NCBI GenBank assembly: GCA_902491345.1
Contig: CABUHI010000004.1
Span: 60,073-124,072 of the forward strand
DNA length: 64,000 bases
DNA from: an uncultured Collinsella sp.
Lineage (GTDB): Bacteria > Actinomycetota > Coriobacteriia > Coriobacteriales > Coriobacteriaceae
Direction of reading: 5' to 3'
In this document: piece by piece, positions 1-7,546 of the stretch
Numbering within the stretch: the first letter of the stretch is position 1
How the letters are laid out: each line of letters opens with the position of its first letter
Notes under the pieces: model-generated
What the model saw: the letters and a program-made list of their open reading frames with translations, nothing else
The model's database searches: none
What the model was told of the DNA's origin: nothing
Program-made: the position numbers and the translations under genes

Positions 1-1089
1 GAGCCGGGCGAGGTTTTGCCCAACGGCCAGATTGCCGACTGCTCCACGGCGCTGAAGGAGACGCTGCTCGAGGTCAAGGATGCCTACTATGCGCATCCCG
101 GACATGCCGGTATCGCCTGCGCCATGAAGAACGCCGGCGTGGGCGTTGGCCTGCCCGATGCCGGCCGCTGCAAGATTCGCATCGAGGACGGCGTGGCTGT
201 GGTCTATGCCGCCACGTCCGACATCGGCCAGGGCTGCAACACCGTCTTTTTGCAGGACGTTGCCGAGGCCTGCGGTCTGCCGCTGAGCTGCATTGCCAAC
301 GGCGAGTGCTCCACCGAGAACGCTCCCGACTCCGGCACCACGTCTGGCTCGCGTCAGACGGTCGTGACCGGCGAGGCCGTGCGCGGTGCCGCCTTCCTGC
401 TGCGCGATGCCATGCTTGACATCGAGGCTGGCAAGCCTGCGCCCGATACTCCCGTGAGCGCGCACGGCGACGGCGTCAAGATCGAGTACGACGACGGTCG
501 CGCCTATCAGCTGCACACACAGGAACTCGTCGCCGGCCAGGGTATGCATCCTCAAGATCCCGCTGCCGCCATCAAGGCGCTCGAGGGCTGCGAGTTTGGG
601 TACGTGTACCTGGAGCCGACCGACAAGCTGGGCGCCGACGTTCCCAACCCCAAGAGCCACATCTGCTACGGCTTTGCCACGCATGTGGTCATTTTGGACG
701 ACGACGGCCGCGTGAGCGAGGTCTATGCTGCGCACGATTCCGGCAAGGTGGTCAACCCCATCTCCATTCAGGGTCAGATCGAAGGCGGCGTGCTTATGGG
801 TATGGGCTATGCGCTTACCGAGGACTGGCCGCTCAAGGACTGCGTGCCCCAGGCAAGGTACGGCACGCTCGGGCTGTTCCGCGCGCCCGAGATTCCGGAT
901 ATCCACGCCATCTACGTGGAGAAGGACGAGCTGCTGCCTGTGGCATACGGCGGCAAGGGCATCGGCGAGATCGCAACGATCCCCACGGCGCCCGCCGTGC
1001 AGAACGCCTATCGCGCATTCGACGGCAAGCTGCGTCCGGATCTGCCCATGGTGGATACGCCGTACAGCCGCGCCCGTCACCGCGGGTAG
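1..1089 (+). CDS. Selenium-dependent xanthine dehydrogenase, molybdenum-binding subunit (3' part)
   Basis: The frame is open from base 1, so the gene begins upstream of the window and about 362 C-terminal residues are visible. The protein is the molybdopterin-binding part of a xanthine dehydrogenase family enzyme, which hydroxylates purines in the cytoplasm. Cofactor-binding signatures are visible: SDIGQGCNTVFLQ near the start, GSRQTVVTG, and NPISIQGQIEGGVLMGMG. The segment GGKGIGEIATIPTAPAV near the C-terminus carries the glutamate that acts as catalytic base in this family. The selenium-dependent subtype is inferred from this sequence style and from yqeB, yqeC, ygeX, ygeY, ygeW and xdhC being present in the window. 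Those partners lie more than 24 kb away, beyond an accessory island. A terminator follows at 1159-1190. Substrate choice (xanthine or another purine) cannot be read here. Confidence 0.85.
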   Translation, partial: EPGEVLPNGQIADCSTALKETLLEVKDAYYAHPGHAGIACAMKNAGVGVGLPDAGRCKIRIEDGVAVVYAATSDIGQGCNTVFLQDVAEACGLPLSCIANGECSTENAPDSGTTSGSRQTVVTGEAVRGAAFLLRDAMLDIEAGKPAPDTPVSAHGDGVKIEYDDGRAYQLHTQELVAGQGMHPQDPAAAIKALEGCEFGYVYLEPTDKLGADVPNPKSHICYGFATHVVILDDDGRVSEVYAAHDSGKVVNPISIQGQIEGGVLMGMGYALTEDWPLKDCVPQARYGTLGLFRAPEIPDIHAIYVEKDELLPVAYGGKGIGEIATIPTAPAVQNAYRAFDGKLRPDLPMVDTPYSRARHRG

Positions 1090-1158
1090 GGTAGAGCGCG
1101 GACGGTCATTACTGACGGGCTGTTCGCGCACAACACCAACTGTATATGCTGCACCTTT

Positions 1159-1190
1159 GGCCCCAGCTCCATCGCGAGCCGGGGCCTTTT
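1159..1190 (+). terminator. Rho-independent terminator after xdh
   Basis: GGCCCC, one unpaired A, GCTC, a short loop, GAGC, one unpaired C and GGGGCC form a strong stem followed directly by TTTT. It lies 70 bp after the xanthine dehydrogenase stop codon and fits as its transcription end. Confidence 0.75.
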
Positions 1191-1210
1191 GTTTGGAGCG
1201 CCTCCGCATA

Positions 1211-1660
1211 CGGAAACTGCGTCCCAGATTTCGGCTCCAGAATGGGACGTGCTTTCCGGATCGGCCCTCAAGCGGAAACTGCATCCCGGAATCCGCGCCT
1301 GGAATGGGACACACTTTCCGGAACAGCCCTCAACCGGAAACTGCGTCCCAGAATTTCGCTTCAGAGTGGGATGCCGTTTCCGGCTGAACCCTCTGGCGGA
1401 AAGTTCATCCCAGAATTGACGCTCGGAGTGGGACACGGTTTCCGGATGGAACCTCAGCGGAAACTGCGCTCCAGCTTGAGCGTCTATTCCGGGATGCGCT
1501 TTCCGCTGGGCGGGGACTGCGGAAAGCGTGTCCCGTTCTAGACCTTGATTCTGGGACACGGTTTCCGCTAGGCATGCCATCTGGAAAGCGCATCCCGTTT
1601 TGAGCACTCAATCTGGGACATGGTTTCCGCGGGTGCTGCCAACCGGAAGGTGTGTCCCAG
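1211..1660. repeat. Tandem array A of 49-bp palindromic units (7 complete plus a half unit)
   Basis: Units begin at 1211, 1273, 1335, 1397, 1458, 1520 and 1581, with a left half only at 1644. The period is 61-63 bp. Each complete unit is 48-49 bp. Its left arm resembles CGGAAACTGCGTCCCAG and its right arm resembles TGGGACGCGCTTTCCGG, so it is an imperfect inverted repeat whose outer CGGAAA and inner GTCCCA blocks pair across a 3-4 bp mismatch. Arms are separated by about 12 bp, and units by 12-14 bp that is less conserved. Open frames crossing the array on both strands come from the repeat and are not counted as genes. The stretch 1090-1694 otherwise holds only the xdh terminator. Array B at 2991-3162 has the same design. 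Confidence 0.9.
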
Positions 1661-1694
1661 TTTGGTGGGCAGGCGGGCATAAGCTCAGCAGCCC

Positions 1695-2693
1695 CTACAG
1701 TTCAATATCGTTGAGCCATGTCGGTAGAGCGGTCTGCCGGATGCCTGCCGTCTGCAGCTTTTTGGCGAGCATTCCTGCCGAGCGGACCTCGTTCATGGTA
1801 AAGCGCAGCAGAGGGTGGCCGTAGAGCGATAGGTGCGCCTCGCGCTGTCGTTCGGCGACGAGCGCCTCGGCGGTGGTGCGTCCGGCCAGCATGGTCTGGT
1901 CGGTATATTTGATGAGCCCGTCGAGCTCGCCCAGCGTGAGTTCCCGCGCCTGGCGCTCCGAGGCAAAGTCCGTTCGTATGCGCTTGGCCGAATCGAAGGG
2001 GTCCGTCAGCTCGTATTGAAGCCAGTCGGGCGCAAAGCCCGTCTCGATCATGACGGCTCGGGCGACCGATTCCCCGCCGCTCTCGGCGCGGGCGTCGGCA
2101 TATCGAAGCGTTGTGAGGGCGGTGCGAATCGCGCGACCATTGCGGGCAGTCGCTCGTTGCTCAACGGCCTTCATCAGCTGTTCCGGCGCAAGGCCGAGCT
2201 TTGAGATCGCCGAATCGGCAATGGGCATGCCGTTGGCAAAACCAGTTTGCAGCAGGCAATCTGTGACCGTTTGGATGGGCGGCGTTACCGATATGCCGGA
2301 TAGAAGGATTGCTCCGGCCGGCTCGATCTGATGCCGCTGAATATGCGCGCCCGGACGAGCCGACGGCTTGGTGGCACTGCAGACATGCACGACATTCAAG
2401 TGTCGCCACGAGACCTCGAGCTCCAGCAGACAGGCGGCCGAAAACGAGCAGAACGTCCAATCGGGGTGGATGATCGCAAGGGCGCGGAGGATTTCGCAAT
2501 GGCGTTGCGCTCGGTTGAGTTCATCCCAGCGCGTTTTTCGCGCAAACAACCCCGGCATGGGCGAGACAACCGTGCCGCCGGTGCGCCGAAGGAGCGCTTT
2601 TCGGATCGCCGTGCTCGGGGGAATCAGACAGCGCCCCTCTTGTTCGGCTTGAGTGAGCAGTTGGTCGATGAGTTGGTCATTGCAATGCGCCAT
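1695..2693 (-). CDS. AbiEi-like / DUF559-type putative nuclease protein
   Basis: The protein has 332 residues. Its ATG is preceded on the minus strand by AAGGAGGCGG at good spacing. The N-terminal half resembles the winged-helix/AbiEi-like proteins of actinobacteria (PMPGLFARK, then an aromatic-rich stretch around HPDWTFCSFSAACLL). The C-terminal third fits a Vsr/DUF559-like PD-(D/E)XK fold: an ESGGESVAR helix, a hydrophobic strand ending QYEL, then RTDFA and a GELDGLIKY strand. The family match is a judgement from pattern, not a search. The gene stands alone between hairpin arrays A and B and shares no operon. Two tandem copies of CTGACCAAAA (2752-2772) lie in its promoter region and may bind a regulator. 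It could be a defence or mobile-element-linked nuclease; no substrate can be inferred. Confidence 0.6.
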   Translation of the reverse strand: MAHCNDQLIDQLLTQAEQEGRCLIPPSTAIRKALLRRTGGTVVSPMPGLFARKTRWDELNRAQRHCEILRALAIIHPDWTFCSFSAACLLELEVSWRHLNVVHVCSATKPSARPGAHIQRHQIEPAGAILLSGISVTPPIQTVTDCLLQTGFANGMPIADSAISKLGLAPEQLMKAVEQRATARNGRAIRTALTTLRYADARAESGGESVARAVMIETGFAPDWLQYELTDPFDSAKRIRTDFASERQARELTLGELDGLIKYTDQTMLAGRTTAEALVAERQREAHLSLYGHPLLRFTMNEVRSAGMLAKKLQTAGIRQTALPTWLNDIEL

Positions 2694-2990
2694 GAGCTAC
2701 CGCCTCCTTTTTGGGGTGGCAAAAACGTATCAGCCGGAACTTGCCGCTCAACTGACCAAAAGCTGACCAAAATCTAACCATGCAGGTAGATGGCCTGTTT
2801 TCGGCGACATTTTTACATCCGAATCGGTGGGCGGTAATCGGCGACCTTGAACGGTAGCGAGTTATGAAGACTGGGTAAGTTTCGGGACGTGTACTTTTTT
2901 GAAAAAGAGCATTCTATCTGCTGTTTTGTGTTTCTGGATTGCATGTTTGAAGGTATGTGATAGGGGCGGCGGATCGTCGTCTTGTATCTG
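2694..2990. other. Gene-free spacer upstream of the minus-strand nuclease-like gene
   Basis: No credible gene was found here. The stretch carries the ribosome binding site of the minus-strand gene at its left edge and the tandem CTGACCAAAA pair at 2752-2772. It ends where hairpin array B starts. The base composition is more AT-rich than the surrounding genes. Confidence 0.6.
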
Positions 2991-3162
2991 CGGAAACTGC
3001 GTCCCGGATTCGACGCTCAGAATGGGATGCATTTTCCGGTAGAAGCTTCAGCGGAAAGTGCATCCCAGAATTCAGGCTCAGAACGGGACGCGCTTTCCGG
3101 ATGGCATGCTTGGCGGAAACTACGGCTCAGTTTTTGGCTTCAGAACGGGATGCATTTTCCGG
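2991..3162. repeat. Tandem array B of 49-bp palindromic units (3 copies)
   Basis: Units occupy 2991-3039, 3052-3100 and 3114-3162, each exactly 49 bp with a period of 61-62 bp. They have the same arms and the same orientation as array A: CGGAAA then TCCC on the left, GGGA then TTTCCGG on the right. The third unit has lost part of its inner left arm (GGCTCAG in place of GTCCCAG). The linkers hold small palindromes (AAGCTT and GCATGC). The array ends about 120 bp before the ATPase gene at 3285. Confidence 0.9.
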
Positions 3163-3216
3163 AACGGTCCACGTGCGGTGGTGTACCGCCCCTTTTCGTG
3201 CTCCGCTTGTCGAATT

Positions 3217-3268
3217 ACGTTATAGCTAGCCATATTATAGGAAGGTATAATATAGCTAGCTATAACGT
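3217..3268 (+). promoter_or_regulatory. Promoter inside a 14-bp perfect inverted repeat (operator)
   Basis: ACGTTATAGCTAGC at 3217-3230 pairs exactly with GCTAGCTATAACGT at 3255-3268. Between the arms lies a perfect -10 hexamer TATAAT (3246-3251). A ribosome binding site AGGAAGG and the ATG at 3285 follow within 20 bp. The layout is that of an operator embracing a promoter and suggests tight control of the downstream ATPase gene, possibly by its own product. No good -35 is visible. Confidence 0.7.
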
Positions 3269-3284
3269 AAAGGAAGGATGGCCT

Positions 3285-4676
3285 ATGTTTATCGGAAGAA
3301 CGGCGGAAATGTCCGAGCTCAATCGACTGTATGGCACGGGCTCCTTTGAAATGCCTGTGATTTACGGCCGCCGTCGTGTGGGTAAAACGCGCCTTATCAC
3401 AGAGTTCATCCAAGGCAAGAAGGCTATTTACTTTCAAGCTCGTCGTACCAATGCAGAGGCAAACCTGCACGGCTTTAGCCAGGCGATACTTGCAGGCTCG
3501 GTTGGTGCTGCAGGCGTGTCGTTTCGTAGTTTTGACGAAGCGTTCGATGCATTGGCCACCATGGCTCGCACGGAACGTTTAGTTGTCGTGATTGACGAGT
3601 ATCCCTATCTCGCCCAATCGAATCCCGAAATCAGCTCGTTGCTGCAAGACAAGATCGACCACTTATACAAAGAGACCAGGCTAATGCTGATCCTATGCGG
3701 CTCGTCTCTTTCGTTTATGGAGGAACAGGTGTTGGGCTACGAGAGCCCACTATACGGTAGGCGTACGGCCCAGTTTAAGATCATGCCGCTCGATTTTACG
3801 ACGACCCTCGGCCTGTGGCAGAGCATGAGTCGCGAAGACGCTGCGGTTTGCTATGGCATGACGGGCGGCATTCCTGCATATATCGAGAAAGTCGATCCTG
3901 CCGCACCGCTCAAGGACAACATCAAACGTCTTTTTCTTACTCCTACGGGCTATCTCTTTGAGGAGCCGAGTAACCTGCTGTTGCAAGAGTGCCGCAATCC
4001 CGAGCAATATGATGCGATCGTGCAAGCAATTGCTCAGGGGCGCTCGAGGATCTCGGAGATTGCGAGCTCTACGGGAATCCCTGCGAGCAACGTAAAGAGC
4101 TATGTGGATAAGCTGGCGTCGCTTGGGATTGTCGAGCGCGAGCTGCCCCTAAACGAGACGAGCAATAAGCGAGCCGTGTATCTGCTGAGCGACCAGATGT
4201 TTAGGTTCTGGTACAAGTTTGTGCCGCAGAACATTGGGCTGATTCAAAACGATATGGCCGAGATGGCGTATAAGCGCATTGAGCCGCACGTATCGGATTA
4301 CATGGGTACGGTCTTTGAGCTTATATGCAGGCAATACGTGTACGAACTCGTGCGCGCGGGCCAGCTCGATGTGGTTCCGGCGAGCGTCGGGCGCTGGTGG
4401 GGGACGGACAATCGCACGCATACGCAGGAAGAAATCGACTTGATTGTTGACGATGGCGAGGGCACTGCGCTGTTTGCGGAGTGCAAATGGCGCAATGAAC
4501 CGGCGGGCGAAGACGTGCTGCAAAAGCTCGTATACCGAAGCGAGCTCTTTAGGCGGCAGCACAAAAGCTATGCGATCTTCTCGAAGCGAGGCTTTACGCA
4601 AGGATGTCAGGAAGCTGCGGCGAGCAGGGGAGATGCCAAGCTGATTTCGTTTGCCGAGATGTGCGAGCGGAGATAA
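3285..4676 (+). CDS. AAA-type ATPase with C-terminal DUF234-like domain
   Basis: The protein has 463 residues. The ATG at 3285 is chosen because AGGAAGG precedes it and because the upstream in-frame extension runs through repeat array B. Residues 28-36 hold the Walker A motif GRRRVGKTR, and VVVIDEYPYL near residue 100 is Walker B. A winged-helix segment (SRISEIASSTGIPASNVKSY) lies in the middle. The C-terminus ends in a DUF234-like region with EEIDLIVDD followed by FAECKW, the layout of a PD-(D/E)XK nuclease fold. Proteins of this family are common in archaea and anaerobic bacteria, often as solitary genes on mobile DNA; their role is not established. The gene is not part of an operon and has its own palindromic promoter. 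Confidence 0.8.
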   Translation: MFIGRTAEMSELNRLYGTGSFEMPVIYGRRRVGKTRLITEFIQGKKAIYFQARRTNAEANLHGFSQAILAGSVGAAGVSFRSFDEAFDALATMARTERLVVVIDEYPYLAQSNPEISSLLQDKIDHLYKETRLMLILCGSSLSFMEEQVLGYESPLYGRRTAQFKIMPLDFTTTLGLWQSMSREDAAVCYGMTGGIPAYIEKVDPAAPLKDNIKRLFLTPTGYLFEEPSNLLLQECRNPEQYDAIVQAIAQGRSRISEIASSTGIPASNVKSYVDKLASLGIVERELPLNETSNKRAVYLLSDQMFRFWYKFVPQNIGLIQNDMAEMAYKRIEPHVSDYMGTVFELICRQYVYELVRAGQLDVVPASVGRWWGTDNRTHTQEEIDLIVDDGEGTALFAECKWRNEPAGEDVLQKLVYRSELFRRQHKSYAIFSKRGFTQGCQEAAASRGDAKLISFAEMCERR

Positions 4677-4747
4677 CCAAGCACGCTCTGATGTGATGCT
4701 CGGAATGGGTCGCGCTAAGGATGCCAAGCGTAAAACCTTCAATGAAA

Positions 4748-4839
4748 ATGGCGTAAAAACTACATCTGTCATGGCGTAAAAACTACATTGAAAGTAGCGT
4801 AAAATCAGCATTGAGAATGGCGTAATTTCGCATATCGCG
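4748..4839. repeat. Four direct repeats with an exact 23-bp period
   Basis: Copies start at 4748, 4771, 4794 and 4817. The first two share ATGGCGTAAAAACTACAT; the third and fourth diverge in the second half but keep GCGTAA and the A-rich core. The array ends about 20 bp before the start codon of the DUF4143 ATPase gene. Iterated sites at this position usually bind a regulator or replication protein, but nothing here shows which. No strong promoter hexamers were recognised between the array and the gene. Confidence 0.8.
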
Positions 4840-4861
4840 TGATAGAGAGGGACGGCCGTCT

Positions 4862-6157
4862 GTGGATGCACCAAAGAGATTGACCCAAAAGGGATACAGG
4901 CCCCGGCTCATAGAGGAGCGCCTCGACACCCTTATGCGGGCGTTTGGCTGTGTGGAAATCAACGGCCCCAAATGGTGCGGCAAGACCTGGACGGCGCTCT
5001 CTCGCTCGGCGAGCGTCTCCAGGCTCGATGAGCCTGCGCAGCGTGCGGCGGCAGAGGTCGACCCAAGCCTGGCGCTCATCGGCGATGCGCCACACCTGGT
5101 CGATGAATGGCAGGAGGTGCCCGAGGTTTGGGATGCCGCCCGGCGTTTCGTGGACGCGAGCGGCAACGAACGGGGGACACTTTTGCTCACGGGCTCGACC
5201 GCGCTCAAAAGCGAGGAGCGCAGCCATGTTCGTCATTCCGGCACGGGTAGGATCGCCCGTCTGTCAATGCGCCCCATGGCCCTGTGTGAGTCGGGCGACG
5301 GCGAGCCGCTCGTGTCACTGGCAAGCCTCTTTAAGGGCGAGGATTTTGCCCCTCAGCGTCGCGAGAGCACGGTGGATGACGTCGCCCGCTGGTGCTGCAG
5401 GGGCGGTTGGCCTGCAAATCTTGGGCTTTCGGAAGATCTTGCGCGAGAGACGGCAAGCCAGTACGTGCACTCGGTGCTCGACGTCAACGTGCTGGACGAG
5501 GGCATGTCGCCCGAGCTTGCACACGGCCTTTTGCGAGCTCTTGCCATGAACGAGAGCCGGGCTGTCACGTACAAGACGCTCGTAAAGGACGCCTCGTACG
5601 GTGAGGCGGGCCCCGACGAGAGGACCATCGCTGCGTACTTGGACCTCTTCAACAGGCTCAAGCTGACCGAGGACCTGTGCGGATGGGAGCCGCCCATGCG
5701 CTCGAAGGCCCGCGTTCGCGTGCGCCCCAAGCGCTACTTCTGTGACCCGTCACTTGCGGCGGCGTTGCTGGGGGCTACCCCTGAGCGGCTGCTTGGCGAT
5801 ATGCAAACGCTGGGGATGCTCTTTGAGAATCTCGTCCTGCGCGACGTGTGCGTGTTCCTTTCCACCTACGGCGGTGTCGACAACAGTGTCCATTATTTCC
5901 GAGATGAGAAGGGCCTTGAGGTCGATCTGATCGTTGAGCACGACGGGCGCTGGGGAGCCATCGAGGTCAAGCTGAGTGATGCGAAAGCAGACGATGGAGC
6001 GAGAAATCTCAAGGCGCTGGAGAGGAAAGTGCTCTCCAATCCTGCCGCCCAGAATGCCGCGCCGGCGTTTTTGGCGGTCGTGGTTGGAAAGGGGAGCATT
6101 GCCTACACACGCGACGACGGCGTGGCGGTGATTCCCATGGCGGCACTTGGGGCGTAG
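4862..6157 (+). CDS. AAA ATPase with DUF4143 domain
   Basis: The protein has 431 residues and starts at GTG with GAGAGGG about 8 bases upstream. GPKWCGKTW at residues 35-43 is the Walker A loop, in the GP-x-x-x-GKT form seen in DUF4143 ATPases. LVDEWQEVP near residue 85 corresponds to Walker B. The C-terminal domain contains GLEVDLIVEHDGRWGAIEVKLS, whose D and ExK positions match a nuclease-like fold. The family is widespread as single genes in gut bacteria; its function is unknown, and toxin-antitoxin or mobile-DNA roles have been suggested from context. Together with the DUF234 ATPase immediately upstream, two related solitary ATPases sit side by side. The 23-bp repeat array directly in front is probably its control region. 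Confidence 0.8.
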   Translation: MDAPKRLTQKGYRPRLIEERLDTLMRAFGCVEINGPKWCGKTWTALSRSASVSRLDEPAQRAAAEVDPSLALIGDAPHLVDEWQEVPEVWDAARRFVDASGNERGTLLLTGSTALKSEERSHVRHSGTGRIARLSMRPMALCESGDGEPLVSLASLFKGEDFAPQRRESTVDDVARWCCRGGWPANLGLSEDLARETASQYVHSVLDVNVLDEGMSPELAHGLLRALAMNESRAVTYKTLVKDASYGEAGPDERTIAAYLDLFNRLKLTEDLCGWEPPMRSKARVRVRPKRYFCDPSLAAALLGATPERLLGDMQTLGMLFENLVLRDVCVFLSTYGGVDNSVHYFRDEKGLEVDLIVEHDGRWGAIEVKLSDAKADDGARNLKALERKVLSNPAAQNAAPAFLAVVVGKGSIAYTRDDGVAVIPMAALGA

Positions 6158-6614
6158 TGGTTTTGCGGGCGTGCCGTGCTTCCTTTACCGAAAATCCATC
6201 TGGTAAACCAGATGCTCGCGGATAGAATAAAGTTGACGGCAGCCCAAGGGTGATAGCTGGGCAGCGCCGTTGCTTGGTCAAGAGGTCAGTGCCTTAATGG
6301 CAGCGACTTGTTATGCTTCGAATGCTGCTTGAGTGCCTCGGAAAGTTCGATAAGCGCCGTGAAGAGCGAGACCAAAGCAACCAAGAGCTCTACGAGCTCT
6401 GATGGGCCCGGGATGACCTCTGATTCAAGTCACCGGGCCTCAATCTTTTTCATTCATTTGAATAGAGTGGGCGGCGCTCTTGGGGCCGACTGTATGGCGT
6501 GTGCCTGGCGCGCGTGGCATTGCGTCCCGCCTTCATGTCCGCACGGGCGCCTATCCTTACGGCAATGTAGCCGCCTATGTAGCAAGCGGCAGGCAACGGA
6601 GAGAGGCCATAACC
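6158..6614. other. 457-bp intergenic region with a terminator and a possible small hydrophobic frame
   Basis: No well-supported gene was found. On the plus strand 6405-6450 forms a terminator-like stem with a T-run (listed separately). On the minus strand, about 6432 to 6289, a frame encodes ELVELLVALVSLFTALIELS followed by basic residues, like the membrane-plus-charged-tail peptides called holin-like toxins. It lacks an ATG, GTG or TTG ahead of the hydrophobic stretch, so it is reported only as a possible remnant. Confidence 0.45.
6405..6450 (+). terminator. Terminator-like stem-loop
   Basis: GGCCCGG then TGAC pairs with GTCA then CCGGGCC across a loop, with a 1-2 base bulge, followed by TCAATCTTTTT. 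It is 250 bp after the DUF4143 ATPase stop codon. It could end that transcript or an antisense RNA to the minus-strand hydrophobic frame. Confidence 0.55.
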
Positions 6615-7349
6615 GTGTCAGCTGAAAGGATGCCGTGTATCTCGGCTATCGATACGACGAACTTTGCGCGCCAGATCGTGCTGGATTTTGAGTTTGCGCC
6701 GGTGCCAAAGCAGCGCCAGCGCCGTGGGCTGCGCAACGAGATTATCGAGGTCGGCGCCGTCAAGCTCGATTACCACGGCAACGTTATGGGCGAGTTCTCG
6801 CAGTTTGTGCAGACGGAATTTACCGAAGGCGTTGCGTTCCCCGTCCGCGAGCTTGCGGGGATATCGGCCGTGGACACCGCGATGGCCGATCCGCTTTACA
6901 TGGTGATTAAAAGGCTCAGCGATTGGATCGGTCGCTACTCCGCCCAAGTGGTTTGCTGGAGCGGGGCGGACCGGCGACAGCTTTTGACCGAGTGCCAGGC
7001 AAAACATATCGACCCTGCCGCATTTCCTACGGACTGGGCCGACCTGCAGGCGTTTTACACCTCGATTATGGATGTAGGCAGCCACGGGTGTGTCTCTTTG
7101 AGTGACGCAGCGACGTGGTTTGGCATCGAGTTCGACGAGTCGACGGGTCACGCCCACAGTGCCCTGGCCGATGCGCGCGTGACCGCCAAGTTGCTCAAGC
7201 AGGTGATGGACGGGAACTACCACGTGAGCCCACGCGCTCAGGAGATCCGCCAGCGGTGGGGGATGGGCGAGCGAGCCCAGACGCGCCTCTCCAGCAGGTG
7301 TCCCGAGCTGAGCGATCTGCTGCTGAGGATGAAGGTGGAGGGGAGGTAG
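6615..7349 (+). CDS. DEDDh-type 3'-5' exonuclease family protein
   Basis: The protein has 244 residues from the GTG at 6615, which follows GGAGAGAGG by 8 bases. The open frame extends further upstream but with no protein-like sequence. IVLDFEFAP supplies the first acidic pair of an RNase T/DnaQ-type exonuclease. RNEIIEVGAVKLD is the usual second strand, and HAHSALADARVTAKLL contains the His-x4-Asp of the DEDDh active site. Such enzymes remove nucleotides from 3' ends of DNA or RNA. The sequence resembles the KapD/ERI-1-like subgroup more than DNA polymerase proofreading subunits. It has no polymerase or helicase neighbour and stands alone on the plus strand, before an Abi-family gene on the other strand. 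Substrate is unknown. Confidence 0.75.
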   Translation: MSAERMPCISAIDTTNFARQIVLDFEFAPVPKQRQRRGLRNEIIEVGAVKLDYHGNVMGEFSQFVQTEFTEGVAFPVRELAGISAVDTAMADPLYMVIKRLSDWIGRYSAQVVCWSGADRRQLLTECQAKHIDPAAFPTDWADLQAFYTSIMDVGSHGCVSLSDAATWFGIEFDESTGHAHSALADARVTAKLLKQVMDGNYHVSPRAQEIRQRWGMGERAQTRLSSRCPELSDLLLRMKVEGR

Positions 7350-7546
7350 GCCCCCGCCCGTTTTGTTGCGCTGTCTTACTGCCTGGCAGTCCCCGATGTT
7401 GGCAGGTGGCTTCCACGGTGGCCAATCACGATCAACTGCGCCTCATTATCAAAACAAAAGTGCAGGCGGAATGGATTGCGGCAGTTGCGACCGTTGCCAT
7501 TAAGTGCGCTGGCGAGGCTGCATTAGTTAGAAACCGATTGCGTCGG

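Noticed and set aside
1077..1607. Open frames on both strands across array A (and 2957-3229 across array B)
   Set aside because: The predicted peptides are the hairpin units translated in several frames (repeats of GNCVPE- or SGWDAV-like text); none has a ribosome binding site, and the DNA repeat explains them.
1211..1660. CRISPR array
   Set aside because: The repeated part is a 49-bp palindrome with short, partly similar 12-14 bp linkers, not short repeats with unique spacers of similar size, and no cas gene is nearby.
4748..4839. CRISPR array or tRNA-like element
   Set aside because: The 23-bp units are contiguous with no spacers and diverge progressively; no cas genes are present.
6480..6614. 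N-terminal extension of the exonuclease frame
   Set aside because: Upstream codons lack protein-like character, and a good ribosome binding site precedes the GTG at 6615.
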